In this document: piece by piece, positions 27,001 to 39,000 of the stretch
Layout of the letters: every line of letters begins with the position of its first letter
Numbering within the stretch: the stretch's first letter is position 1
DNA from: Verrucomicrobiaceae bacterium
GTDB taxonomy: Bacteria; Verrucomicrobiota; Verrucomicrobiia; Verrucomicrobiales; Verrucomicrobiaceae
Direction of reading: 5' to 3'
NCBI GenBank assembly: GCA_019694165.1
Contig: JAIBCL010000021.1
Span: 1-64,000, forward strand
Length of the DNA stretch: 64,000 bases
Notes under the pieces: generated by a model
The model's input: only the letters and a program-made list of their open reading frames with translations
What the model was told of the DNA's origin: nothing
Database searches by the model: none
Program-made: the position numbers and the translations under genes

Positions 27001-30000
27001 GCTGATGTCGTTGAGCGGGTTGCCCTGGTTGTCGAGGTTGAGGGTGCCGTAGTAGTTGTTGATTGCCGAGGTATTGGAAAGCTGGCCGTTGTTCTGGAGG
27101 GTGAGCACCCCGCCACGAATCGTGGTTTCCCCGCTGTAGGTGTTGTTGGAGAAGAGCGTCGTCGTGTTGCTGCCGCTACGGGTGAATGCGAGCGAACCAT
27201 TCATCGTACCGGTGAAGGTGCCGCCGCCCGTGCTGGTAAGCGTGGCCGCCGTGCTGCTGGTGATGGAGCCGCCGCCGTTGGGCACTGCGGTATTTCCATT
27301 GCTGAGGGCCGCTACGACCTGGCTGTTGCCGTTGAGGTCGAGGATGCCGCCGTTGACGTTAAGCGCGTTGCCCGTGCCGACGCCCGATACGAACAGGGTG
27401 TTGGTCCCACCGGCAAGCTGGACCGTGCCACGGTTGATGTTCGTGGTGCCAGTGTAAAGCTGGCGGGTCTGGAGCACCAATGAGCCGTCGCCGTCCTTTG
27501 TGATGCCGCCGGTGCCGGTGATGGCACTGTTGATGTTGAGGTTGGTCGAAGCTCCAGGAGTCCAGATGAACATCGAGCCGCCAGGGCCCGCGAGCTGACC
27601 GCCGCTGATGCCGGTGTTGCCCGCGTTGGCGAGGATGCCGCCGCTGGTGACAGTGAGGACGCCCGAGGCAGGCAACTGGCCGCCACCCACGATGCCCGTT
27701 CCGGAGTTGAGCACGAGGCTGTTGACGGTGACGTTGCCACCGCTGATGAAGTTGGCCCCATAGGTGCGGGTGTTGAGGGTGACGTTGTTCGTGGCACCAG
27801 AGCTAAGGAAGGGCGACAGCGCCATTTCCGCCGCCGTCAGGCCGCGGAAGCCGACGCCGGTTGAAGACGTGTCACTGCCGGTCGTATTGGCACCCGTGGC
27901 ACCGACGTAGGTGGCGAAGGACGTGCCAGTGCCGGTCGCGGAAGAGTCGATGAGGATGTCGGGACGGATGGACATGGTGCCCGTGCCGATCGCACCCGCG
28001 CCGCCGATGCCCGTCGGCTGCGCAGTCAAGGCGACGAACTGGGCGACACCCGGACCCGCCTTAAGCGTGCCGAGGTTGGTGCCGCGCAAAAGGAGCGAGG
28101 CGCCGGCGGTGACGTTGGAGACCGCGCCGGTGTTGAAGGTCAGGGGCTGCGCCGTATTTGGCGTGAGGGTCATGGTGCTGCCACCGACGCCGAGAGTGAA
28201 CTGTCCGGCTGAAGCGGCGGTGACCGTCAGACGGTTGTTCGGGTTGGTGGTGGGATTGGTGGTGACTGTGGCTGCGGCGCTGAGCACAAACGTCGTGGCG
28301 TTGGTGATCGATGCAATGGTAGTGCCGGTCGGGATGCCAATGCCGGTAACCACCATGCCAGGGATCAGGCCGGCCGTGCTGTTGACAGTGACCGTGGTGC
28401 TGCCGCTGGTGGCGATGCCGTTGCTCATGGTGACGACGTTGCCCAGCGTTTCCGTCGTGCTGGCACCCGCGTTGCCGAGCAGGTTTACCGTGCCGCCGGC
28501 CAGGGTCATCGTAGCGCCCTGTGCGGCACCAACAAGACGACCGCCGCCGAGGCGGTTGTTCACGTTGGTGGCAGTGTTGTCGAGCGTGAGGGTGCCGGTG
28601 GCATTCACAGTGTTGCCGAGGAAGCTGGTCGCGGCATTGCCGTTGTAGAGCGTAGTACCCTGGCTGGTGGTGAAGGTGCCGAAGGCAGTGCTCGTGTTGC
28701 TGGTGAGGTTCAGCGTGCCGGTGCCCACCTTGTTGACGTTAAGGGTGTTTGTCGAGCCGTCGCTGAAACGCGTAAAGGCACCGGAGAAAGTGGTGCTGGT
28801 GTTGTCCCAGCCCGTCACCAGCGTACCGGCGGTGGCGGAGGAGTTCGTCACGGTGCCGGAGCCTGCGAGGCTGCCGATGTGGATTGTGTTGCCACCGTTG
28901 AGGTTGAGCGTGCCGGAGCCGCCCACCGTGACTGCGGAGCGTGGCATGCCCGCACCGTTGGCACCAAACTGGAGCGTGCCGGCGTTGATGGTGGTGGCTC
29001 CATTGAAGCTGTTGACGGCGCTCAATTGCAGGACGCCGGTTCCTTCCTTGATGATGCCGACGCCCGAGCCGCGGATGGAAGCGGTGACGTTGAGAGCGGC
29101 CTGAAGGTTGGCCACATCCTGACCGTTCACGGTGATCGGATTGGCAGTGAACGTGCGGTTCGCCGCGCCGAGGTTGACGCCGCCGGCGAGGGTGGAGGTG
29201 GTGCTGACATTTGAGGAATCCGCAGTCACATTGCCTGTCAGCGTAAGCAGGCCGCCGTTGGAGCCACCAGTGTTCAGGGTCGGGGCATTGCCACCGTTGT
29301 TATTGAAGGCGAGGCCCGCGAGGGTGTTGTTGCCCAGGAGGTTCAGAGTACCGCCACCGTTGATGACCGGAGCATTGGAGGAGTCGATCTGACCGGCGAT
29401 GTTGTTCATCGTCACAGTGCCGCCGCTGATGGTAAGGCCGCCGGCCGGGATGACCGTCGTGGCGCTTGTCGCGCTCAGATTCAGGGTGCCCTGGTCCACC
29501 GTCGTGCCGCCGGTGTAGGTGTTGCTGAGACCAATCTGCAGTGTCGTGATGGCCGAGGTGGTTGGCGCAGAGAGCGTGATGGTGTTGCCGCTGACGTTGG
29601 TGACCGTGGTTCCGGCCTGGATGCCGACGCCGCCGACCTTGTCGCCGATGCTTACGCCGGTGGCGTTCGGTACCACGACCGTGCTGGAACCGGATGTGTT
29701 GGTGGCACCTGTAAGGGTCCACGACGGCTGCAGGGCAAGGGTACCCGCACCCGACTTCACGAGTGAAACAACGCCGCTGCCATTGTTGGCGATCACTGAG
29801 TTGATCGTCATCGTGTTCTGGGCGTTGTAGGCAACAAGTTCCGTGGTTCCCGATCCCGTACCGGCGGTCAAGACGCCCGGATACAGACCGAGACCAGCAA
29901 CACCGATGGTGGAGGGATTGGCGTTGTTGCTGCGGAGCAGGCCGCCTTGGTCGAGCACCAAGGTGTTGCCAGCGGTGGTGAAGCCGATGTCAACGGTGGC

Positions 30001-33000
30001 ACCGCCGGAAAGACGGAGGTAGCCGGTGGTTGTGGTCGGGTCAGCAAGATTGGTGGTGGTGGTAACCTGCGTGACGTTGCCCGAGGCAAAGGTGCCGTCA
30101 TAGACTCGGTAGCCGGTCGTGCCGAGGGCACCCACGCCAAACGACGTGGTGTAACCTGCATAGTCGTTGCTGTTCACGATGGCCCAGGCGGGCATGACAT
30201 TGTTGGTAATCGACGGAGCCGAGGAGAACAGGATGCGGCCGCCATTGCCCATCTGGCCGAGTGCGTTGAAGTTCACCGTCGTGCCATTGTTGGCGGCGCG
30301 CGTAAGGCTGAGGAAGGTGAGATCGGCCGAGTTGATGCCGGTGCCGCCGGTGGTGGCCGTAAGCGTGTTCGCACCCTGGGCCAAGGTCAGAGCGCCAAGC
30401 GTCTCAGATGAAGCGGCCTGCGCACGGCCTTGGAGGGCGATCGTGGCACCCCGCACGGTGATCGGAGCGCTGTTGCTGAAGCGGTCGGCGATGTCGAGCA
30501 AGGCCGTGTTGGTGAGATTCAGGGTGGCATAGTTGATGTCCACCGTGGACGATCCGGTGAGGCCGGTGAGCGCACCGGAATCTTGGAGCGTGAGGGCACC
30601 GTTGTTGATCAGCAGATTGCCAGTGAACAACGGGCTGCTGTTGGTCAGCGTCAGCGTGCCGGTGCCGGACTTGTTGTAGGTGAAGGCACCTTCGAGCGTG
30701 CCGGCGAAGGTGCGGGTGTCGGAGTTGCTCACCAGAGTACCGGCAGAAGAAGTGCCAAGCACGCGGCCACCAGCCCCGGCGATGGTGGAATCGGACAGCA
30801 GACCGCTGATGTACTGAGATTTGCCGTTGAGATCCAAGGTGCCGCCATTGAGCACCACAAACTGATTTGGCAACACCGTGTTGCGCGCAGCGCCCAGTTG
30901 AAGGGTACCCTGATTGATGACGAGGTTGCCGGTGTAAATATTTTGCGCGTTAAGCAGCAAGGTGCCCGCCCCGGATTTCGTGAGGCCGCCTGATCCGGTG
31001 ATCACGCTTCCGATGGTGGTGCTGTCGAGGGCATGGATGATGCCTTCGTTACCGGCAAAGGCCAGAATACCGCCGTTTATGCCTGTGTTGCCCGTGCGGC
31101 CAATGATGCCGCCGGACTGGTTGGTGAAGGTGAGGAGCGTGCCGATGCTGATGCCCGCCGCGCTGTTGAGGTCCATCGAGTTGACCGTGCCCACGCGGGT
31201 GAGCGTGGTGGTACCGGTGGTGAAGACGATGTTGTTGTTCACCGGCAGGCCGGTTCCGGTGAGGGTGAAGTCCACCGCGCCGCCAGTGATGGTCTGAGTT
31301 TCAGCGCCGCTCAGCGCGCGGATCAGGGTGGTGTTGCCGGTGTTGGCCGTCGCAAAACCGGTGCCCGCACCGCCAGGCGTTGTCGTGTTGACCAAGGCGT
31401 AGGGCAGGATGCCTTTGTTGGCCGAGCCGTTGGCACCGGTCTGGCCGGTAAAGGTTGGGCCGGTGGTGACGGTGATGTCACCGACACTGTTCGCAAGAGT
31501 ACTGCCAAGGCTGTTGCCCGAGAATGTCACCACACCGCCAGCATTGCGGGCGAGGCTGGCAATGGTCAGGTTGGTACCGCCCGTGGCAGCGCCGGTCACC
31601 GCGACCTGATCGAAGCCGCGGCCAATGGTGAGCGCGCCGAGCGACTGCGTCGTGGCGGCGGCATTCGGCGTGATGGTCAGGCTGCCGCCTGTCAGAGTGA
31701 TCGGACGTGCACCGAGCTTGTCGGCGGTGCTCGAGGTATAGTCGAGATTCAGCGTGGCACCGGTCAACACGGTGGCACCGATGGTCGGCGCGCCCGTGAT
31801 GGCACCAGAGCCGTTGATGCTCAAAGTGCCCTGGTTGATGGCGAGGGCACCGGTGAGAACCACGCTGTTGGCCGTCGTGACATTCAAGGTGCCGGCACCG
31901 AACTTGTTGAAGTTGACGTACTGATTCGACGTCGGGGTGGTGGAGGATGTCAGGTTTCCGGCGAGGTTGATCGTGGCTCCCGAAGCCGGGTTGAACGTGA
32001 CGGAGCGGGCCGTGGTGGTCGTGTTGCTGATGCCTCCGTTGATGTTGAGTATCCCGGCGTCGGCACCGATGACGGCATCGAAGGGCATGAGCAGCGCGCT
32101 GGAAACCGTGTTCGTGCCCGACACGTTCTGCAACTGACCACCAAAATTGAGGCCGCCGTTTGCCTGATTGCCCGTGCCCTGGAGGGTGATGGAATTGGAT
32201 ACCGTGATGCCGCCCGAAAGCTGGAGGGCGGCGCCAACAGCCGTGGAACTCGGCGCGATGAAGATCGGGGCACCACCGGCGGCACTGTTGGTTGAGAGGC
32301 GGACCGCGCCGGCATTGATGTAAATCCCGCCCACCCACGAGGAAGGATTGGCCACGTTGATGTTGAGGATGCCGTTGTCGTTCTTCACGAGCGCATTGCC
32401 CACCCCCGTGTTCGTAAACGGCGAACTAAGCGTCAGGACGTTGGGGGAACTGATGTTCGTGGCGGTGACTTCGATGGCGTTGTAGGGCTGCGCCAGATTG
32501 ATTGTGCGGGATTCGGTGAAGGTGCCGGTGGCTCGGAAACCGTTGCCAGTGACCGAAGCTGTGGCGAGGGTCGTGTTCGGGACGTTGAGCTTGATCACGT
32601 TGGTGGGGTCCCCAAGTGGAGCAGTGCTTCCCACCGAAACGGCACCCGCCTGGATGTCGATGATGTTGCTGGAACCACCGAAGGAGTTGGATGCCCCGCT
32701 GAGTACGACGGTGCCGGAGCCAGTCTTGACGAAGTTGTTGGCACCGGAGATGAGGCCGCTGAGTTCGAGACCCTGCACCACGTTGGAGTTGGTGACGTTG
32801 GCGACGTTGAAGGCGTTGGAAGCGGCAAGCGCGATGTTGTCGGTGAGCTTCAGTCCGTAGCCGCTGTTATTGGTGACGGTGACGCCATTTACGTAGCTGG
32901 CAGTGAGCGCTGTGGGCGTGATCGTCTTGTTGGCCGCAAGGATGGTGGGATAGGTCGCGGCCAGGCGATCCACCGTGAGCGAAGGCACGCCGGAGACGGT

Positions 33001-36000
33001 GAGCGGCACGGTGTAATTCAGCGCCTGAGTGTTGCCAAGATTGTCGCCGTCCATCAGGAGACCGAGACTGCCGCCGGCAGTGGAGATGGTGCCAAGCGTG
33101 CCGGTCGCGTTGGTGAGGGCAAGGACGCCCTGGTTGATGCTGATCGCACCCGTCGCGGCCGAAACATCACCCGAGAGCACCAGGAGGCCTGGTCCGTCCT
33201 TCGTGATCTTGCTGGCCGCAGTGGTGAGGTTGCTCGAGATGGTGACACCCTGGGTGGCGGTATTCATCTGGTGGAAGATATACTCGCTGTTGGTGCCGGT
33301 CGTGATGCCACTGCCGAATCCGCCGACGGTGATAGGCTGCGGCGTGGTGGATCCAAGGAAGAGGAAGGCACCGCTGTTTACGTTCAAGGAGTCCGATGCG
33401 CCGGAGCCATTGAAGGTGAGGCCCGCACTTGCGAGGGTGGAAGTGTTTTCAAGCAAGAGGGCATTCACCTGATGGCTGGTGCCGGTCAGGGTGAGATTGG
33501 AGGTGCCGGAATAGCGCGCATTGTTGAGCAACGTGGTGGCACCGCCGGCGACGATCTGCTCGTACTCCGAGGAAGTCAGTGCCCGGAAGCCGTTGCCGAG
33601 ACCGCCGAAGGTGCTGTAGGTCACGAAGGCATTGCCCATCGAGCCGGTGGCGGTGGCATTGACGCCGGCATTGCTGCCGACGGCCCATGGCAGGATGCTG
33701 ATGTTGGTGGACACGCCGGTCGTGGTGCCGCCACCACCAACCAACGCACCGACGACATTGGTGGGATTGGCCATGTAAATGTCACCGCGGCGGTTGGCGA
33801 TCGGGTCTTCCATGCTGGTTCCGAGGACGAAGAGGGTGGAATTGTTGGTGCGGACCAAATCGGAGAGTGTCAATCGGGCGGTTACGTCGGTCCCGGTAGC
33901 GTTGACACGGATGGTGTTGGCACCGCCGCCGAGGGTGACCGCGCCCACGGTTTCATTGCGGGGCGTGAGGGTGCTGATCTGGTCGCTGGTGTAGTTGAGG
34001 CCGACGGTGGCGACTGCCGCGTTCGGCGCGGTGTTGGTCAGGGTGATGGCCGAGGCGTCGTTGAGGCGGTTGGTGTCGGTGACGTTGCCTGTGGCGTCGA
34101 TGTTGAGGCCGCCGCCGTTGAGGATAGAGACAGCGCCGACATTGGCGAAATTGGAGGAAATTACGCCGGTGGAAAGCGCACCGTTGGCCAGCGCGAGCTG
34201 TGCGCCGTTAACCGTCAGGGTGCCGGTGTAGGGATTGTTGGCGGTGTTGAGGGTGAGCGTGTTGGCAACCGCCGTGCCGGTGACTGTGAGCGAGCCGCTG
34301 CCGGTGATTTGACCGGAGTAAGCCGTGTTGCCGAGCTGGTTGATGGTGAGATTGCCCGTACCGATCGCAACCGTGCCACCCACCGCGATGCTGCCGGTGA
34401 CCACACCAGCCGTGACCGTGCTTCCCATCAAGCCGCCGCCGGCAAGGCTGCCGATTGTTTCGGTGGTGCCGTTGAGGTCGAGCACGGCGGTGGTGGAGTT
34501 GGCCAGCGTGACTGGAGAGAAGTTCGGGAGGGCATTACCGCCCGAGAGCTTGAGGGTGCCATCGTTGATGCTCGTCGCACCGGTGTAGAGATTGCTGCCA
34601 GAGAGCAGAAGGGTGCCGGTTCCTGCCTTGGTAAGAGCGAGCGCACCGTTGTTCGGCGGCTGGTTGATGATGGAGGAGCCAATGGTGAAGTCTGCTCCAG
34701 TGTTATACTGGTGGACCATCAATTCATTGCCCGTGGAGGAAAGGTAGCCACCGGTTATGGATGCGGCATTGGCTCCGACGTTTGAGGTGACCAGCACGCC
34801 GCCGCCGCTGATGTTGAGGTAAGCTGCGGAATTGATCGCCGCAGTGGAAGCGGCAGCGGCATTGAAGCGGAGGGAGCTGATGCCCGTGGTGGAGTTGTAG
34901 GTGCCTGCAAAGCCAGCGGAGTCGGTGATGTTGGCGTTGGTCCAGGTTGCCGGGTTGTCGTTCGACGTGGTGGTCACGGCAATGACGTTGTTCGAGCCGT
35001 CCTTGGTGGCGAAGTTGGTCGTGCTGCCGATGGTCACCGTGGCCCAGTTTCCAAGCGTGGTGGCCGCGCCGATGTTGATGTTGTTGGTGCCGGTGGAGGC
35101 GCGCAGGAAATTGATGGTTGACTGAGTATTGCGGGTGATCTGGCTGGCGGTGGTGCTGTTGCCCATGTTGACCGTGAGATTGGCACTGCCAGTGGTATTC
35201 ACCGCGAGGCGGGAGTCTGTGTTGGAGTTCAAGGTGGTGGACGTGTAGGCCTGCGTGGCGGTGGTGGCGTCCGACTTGTTGAAGTTCAAGATGGCCGATC
35301 CGAGCGTCAGAGTGCCGGCACCGAGCTGCCCCGCCGTGGCACCCGTGTTATTGGCATTAAGCGTGCCCCCCGTGACGGCAACGTTGCCGGTGAAGGTGTT
35401 CACCGCCGTCGCGGAGGTGGTGAGGGTGCCGGAGCCGATCTTGGTGAGTGAGCCAGCATTACCCAAGTTTTGAATGATGCCAGCGATGCTGGTATTGCCC
35501 GTGCCGCCAATGGTGACCGTGCGGCTCTGGCCAGATTCGCTAAGTGAGAAGGTGTCAGCAGCGGCGTCACCGATGGTCAGTGTTCCGCCATTGTTGATCA
35601 ACGTGTTGCTACCGCCCGTGTTGACGAAGTTGCCATTGAATACAAGCGTGCCCGGCCCCTGGATGAGACCACCGCCGGCACCGAGGGTGATGCCCTGCGC
35701 AAAGGTGTAGGTGCCGCTGTTGGCCGCCTGGAAGTAGCCGCCGACGAAAGAAAGGGTGTTGGTGTTGGCTCCTAGAGGTGTGGCCGCTGCTGTATAGGGG
35801 CCGACGGTCGCGTCAATCTGGAGCACGCCGGATGTTACGTTCGTATTGCCGGTGTAGGTATTAGCCGTGCCGCCGATTCGGAGCAGGCCGGCGGGGCTGT
35901 TTAGGCCGGTGTTGGCAGACATGGCCGCACTCAACGTGCCCGCGCCAGCGCCACCGTTCCCAATAACGCCGTTGATGATGGTGGTCCCCGTGCCGCCCAT

Positions 36001-39000
36001 TGTATAGGTACGCGCACTGCCATCAGCCAAACCAACGTTTGCCAGCGTCAGCGTCGCTCCGCCGGTAAGGAAGTTTGACAGGACGCTGTTGCCCGCGCTG
36101 TTGTTATTAACCGCTCCGTTGATGACGAAACTGTTGCTTCCGGTAAACTGAAAGTTTGTGTTCGCCACCGTGATGAAGTTCACGGACGCTGGCAAGGTCC
36201 GGGTTCCGCCAATCGCCTGCATGGAGGCATTGCTGATCGTCACATTGCCTGCGGACACATTGCCCAGCGCATTGTCATTGCCGATTCCGAGCACACCGGT
36301 GTTGATCGTGGTTCCTCCTGTGTAGGTGTTGTTGCCGGTGAGAACCCAGGTGCCGGCGTCGCTCTTGGTGACAGCGGTGGCGGTGGTGCCGTTCTGGATG
36401 ACGGAGGATACAATGTTCATGTCCTCGTTGGAGCCACGAAGCTGGAGGGTCTTCGTTGCTGTCGTTTGGGTGAAGGTCAGGTCCGTGATGGTCAGCGGCC
36501 CGCTGCCATCATTGGAAATGGTCGATGTGCCTCCAGTGCCGGCGATTTCAATGCGGCGCGTGACATTTTCGCCGCCGCCGACATAGACAAAGTTGGGGTT
36601 GTTGGCAGCCCCGCCGATCACGAGGCGATTCGTTGCATCGGCAACACCTGTGAGGGCACCCAGGGGACCGCTTGCACCGAGATTGCTCACGATCAGCGTG
36701 CCGTTGTTGACGACCACGCCGCCCGTGCCGGCCGTGCCATTGCCGCCACCTGTGAAGGTGTTGTTGCCGGTAAGCACCAGAACGCCGCCGCCAGTCTTGG
36801 TCAGGGCTGCCGTGCCTACGGCGGCTGTACCTGAAAGCACGCCGGAGACGGTCGAATAGTCCGTGTTGGTGGTGCCGTTGTCATCCACCTGGATCGTACG
36901 CGTGGTGGTGAAGCCGGTGCCGAGGTCAATGGCGTTGACCAGTTGCGTCTCAGCCAGAGATGTGGTCGAACCGAGGATGAGTGTACCGGTGCCGTTGCCA
37001 ATGCCGCCTGTGCCCCAGGTCAGCGAGGGGCCGTCGTTGACGCCGATGGTGGTGCCGCCGAGATCGACGGTGAGTTTGGCTGTAGAAGCAGCGAAACCGC
37101 CGTTGGCATTGGCCGCCGACCACTGCACCTGTCCAGCCGCCGTGCCGATGGCACGTTGGAACTCACCGGCGGTTTCGAGGACGCCGCCGTTGAGGCTGAG
37201 GTTGCTGCTGGCCGGGAGGCTGGTGCCGTCCGTCGCACGCAGGGCACCGCCGGTGATGGTCGTGGGCCCGACGTAGCTGTTGGCGGTGTTGCTCAGGATC
37301 CAGAGGCCGGCGTCTGCCTTGGTGATGCCGAGCTGATAAGTGGCGCCGGCGGAGTCGTCGAGTTTGATGCCCATTTCGTTGTCGCCCGTCGAGTTGCCAC
37401 CAAGGGTGAGCGTGCGTGCTCCGGATGCTCCTGAGAAGCCGACAGTGCCGGTGGAGTTGAAGATGAGCGCCGCGTTGTTCTGCGCACCAGCAGCAAGGAC
37501 GTTGTTGCCGAACTGGCCGGACGACTGAATCGTGCCGTTGCCAGCAAGAGTGAACAGACGGTTGGTGGTGACGGAAGGCGTCTGCGTCGTCTGGAAAATA
37601 CTGGCGTTGGAGCCGGTGTACTGAAGAATACCGCCGTTGAAAACAAGGCTGCCGGCATTGTCACCGGTGTCACCCGCACCAATGCCGCTGGCAGAACCGA
37701 TGTCAGCAAGAGATGTCACGGCGACCGTGCCACCATTAATGGTCATCGGACCCGTGAAGGTGTTGGCGCTGGAGATCGAGAGCGTTCCGGTACTTGTCTT
37801 GGTAAGGCCGAGTTTGCCCTGGCCTGGGGTGGTGAAGTTGGCGTCAGTGATCAGGCCGGAGGACAAGCCGCTGGTGGCGTTGTTCCCCACCGTCAAGGTG
37901 GCGGTGCCTGCCGAAGTCGAGGCGTTGGTCACGGTCCCTGCGTTGTTCAGGGCGCCGACGGTATTGGAACTGACACCGTTGAGGTCCAGGGTGCCGTCCT
38001 GGCGAATCGTCAGGCCCTGATTGATCGCACTGAGCACCCCAGTGCCCGAGAGTTGCAGCTTGCCCTCGTTGATGGTGGTGGTCCCGGTCTGCGCATTGGA
38101 GGCATTGCTGAGGATCAATGTGCCGGCACCGTTCTTGGTGAGGCCGCCGGTCGTGGTGCTGAGAATGGGGGCCGAGAGAAGCAGAGAGCTGCCCGTATCC
38201 ACACGCACTGCAAGATCACCAGCCGAATTGGTGGTCACCCCGCCGCCGCTGGTGGCGATCTCGCCATTGCCGCCGGTCTGGAGGATGCCGCCGCCAGTGG
38301 CACCACCCACGGTCAAATTGCCGCTCATCGTGAGGGTTTGGGCACCCGAAATGCGCAAGGAGTTCACCGCCACAGCGGCATTGCTGAAGCTGCCCGTAAT
38401 CTGGTTGTGAGCAGCAGCGGTAAGGGCGGAGGCGCTGGTAACACCTTCAGCGCCACCGCCGTAGGTGGGAGCGCGCCAGAAGAAGTTGCCCACTCCCCCG
38501 GTCGTGTCATTGAAGGCAAAATTCGAGCTGTCGAAATAGGCGTGGGAATTGACGAAACCAGAAGCCAGGCCCGTGACGTTGAGCTTGAAGTTTGTGCCGT
38601 TGGTTCCCGGACCGCTGTTGGTGTAGTTGAGGGACGTGCCCAAGGACGGAGCCACCAACGAACTGAAGGTCAACTGGGCATTGCCGGTATCACCGGTGCC
38701 ACGGGTGATCTTGATGGTGCCGGCCCCGGCGGTGGTCGTCAGCGCGCCGAGCGCCTCCGTGCTGCCCGTGCTGAACGCACGATACTCAAGAGTGCCGCCC
38801 GCCTGCTGATTGCCCATGAGGGAGTTGGCGTTGAAGACCACGGCACCCGTAGCATTCACAATGTCCGTGGTCGCACCCGGTGAGAGGAGTTTCAAAGTAC
38901 CGCCCGCCACCGTCGTCGTGCCGGTGTAGGTGTTGGCCCCGGAGAGCACCCAGGTGCCACTGCCGTTCTTTTGAATCGAAGTAGCCCCGGTGTTGTTGGC

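Noticed and set aside
31478-32338. Minus-strand frame of 286 codons, rich in His and Arg
   Set aside because: It is the +1 shadow of the giant PATR frame in the same strand; the His/Arg/Gln-rich composition is an artefact of shifted Gly/Thr/Ala codons.
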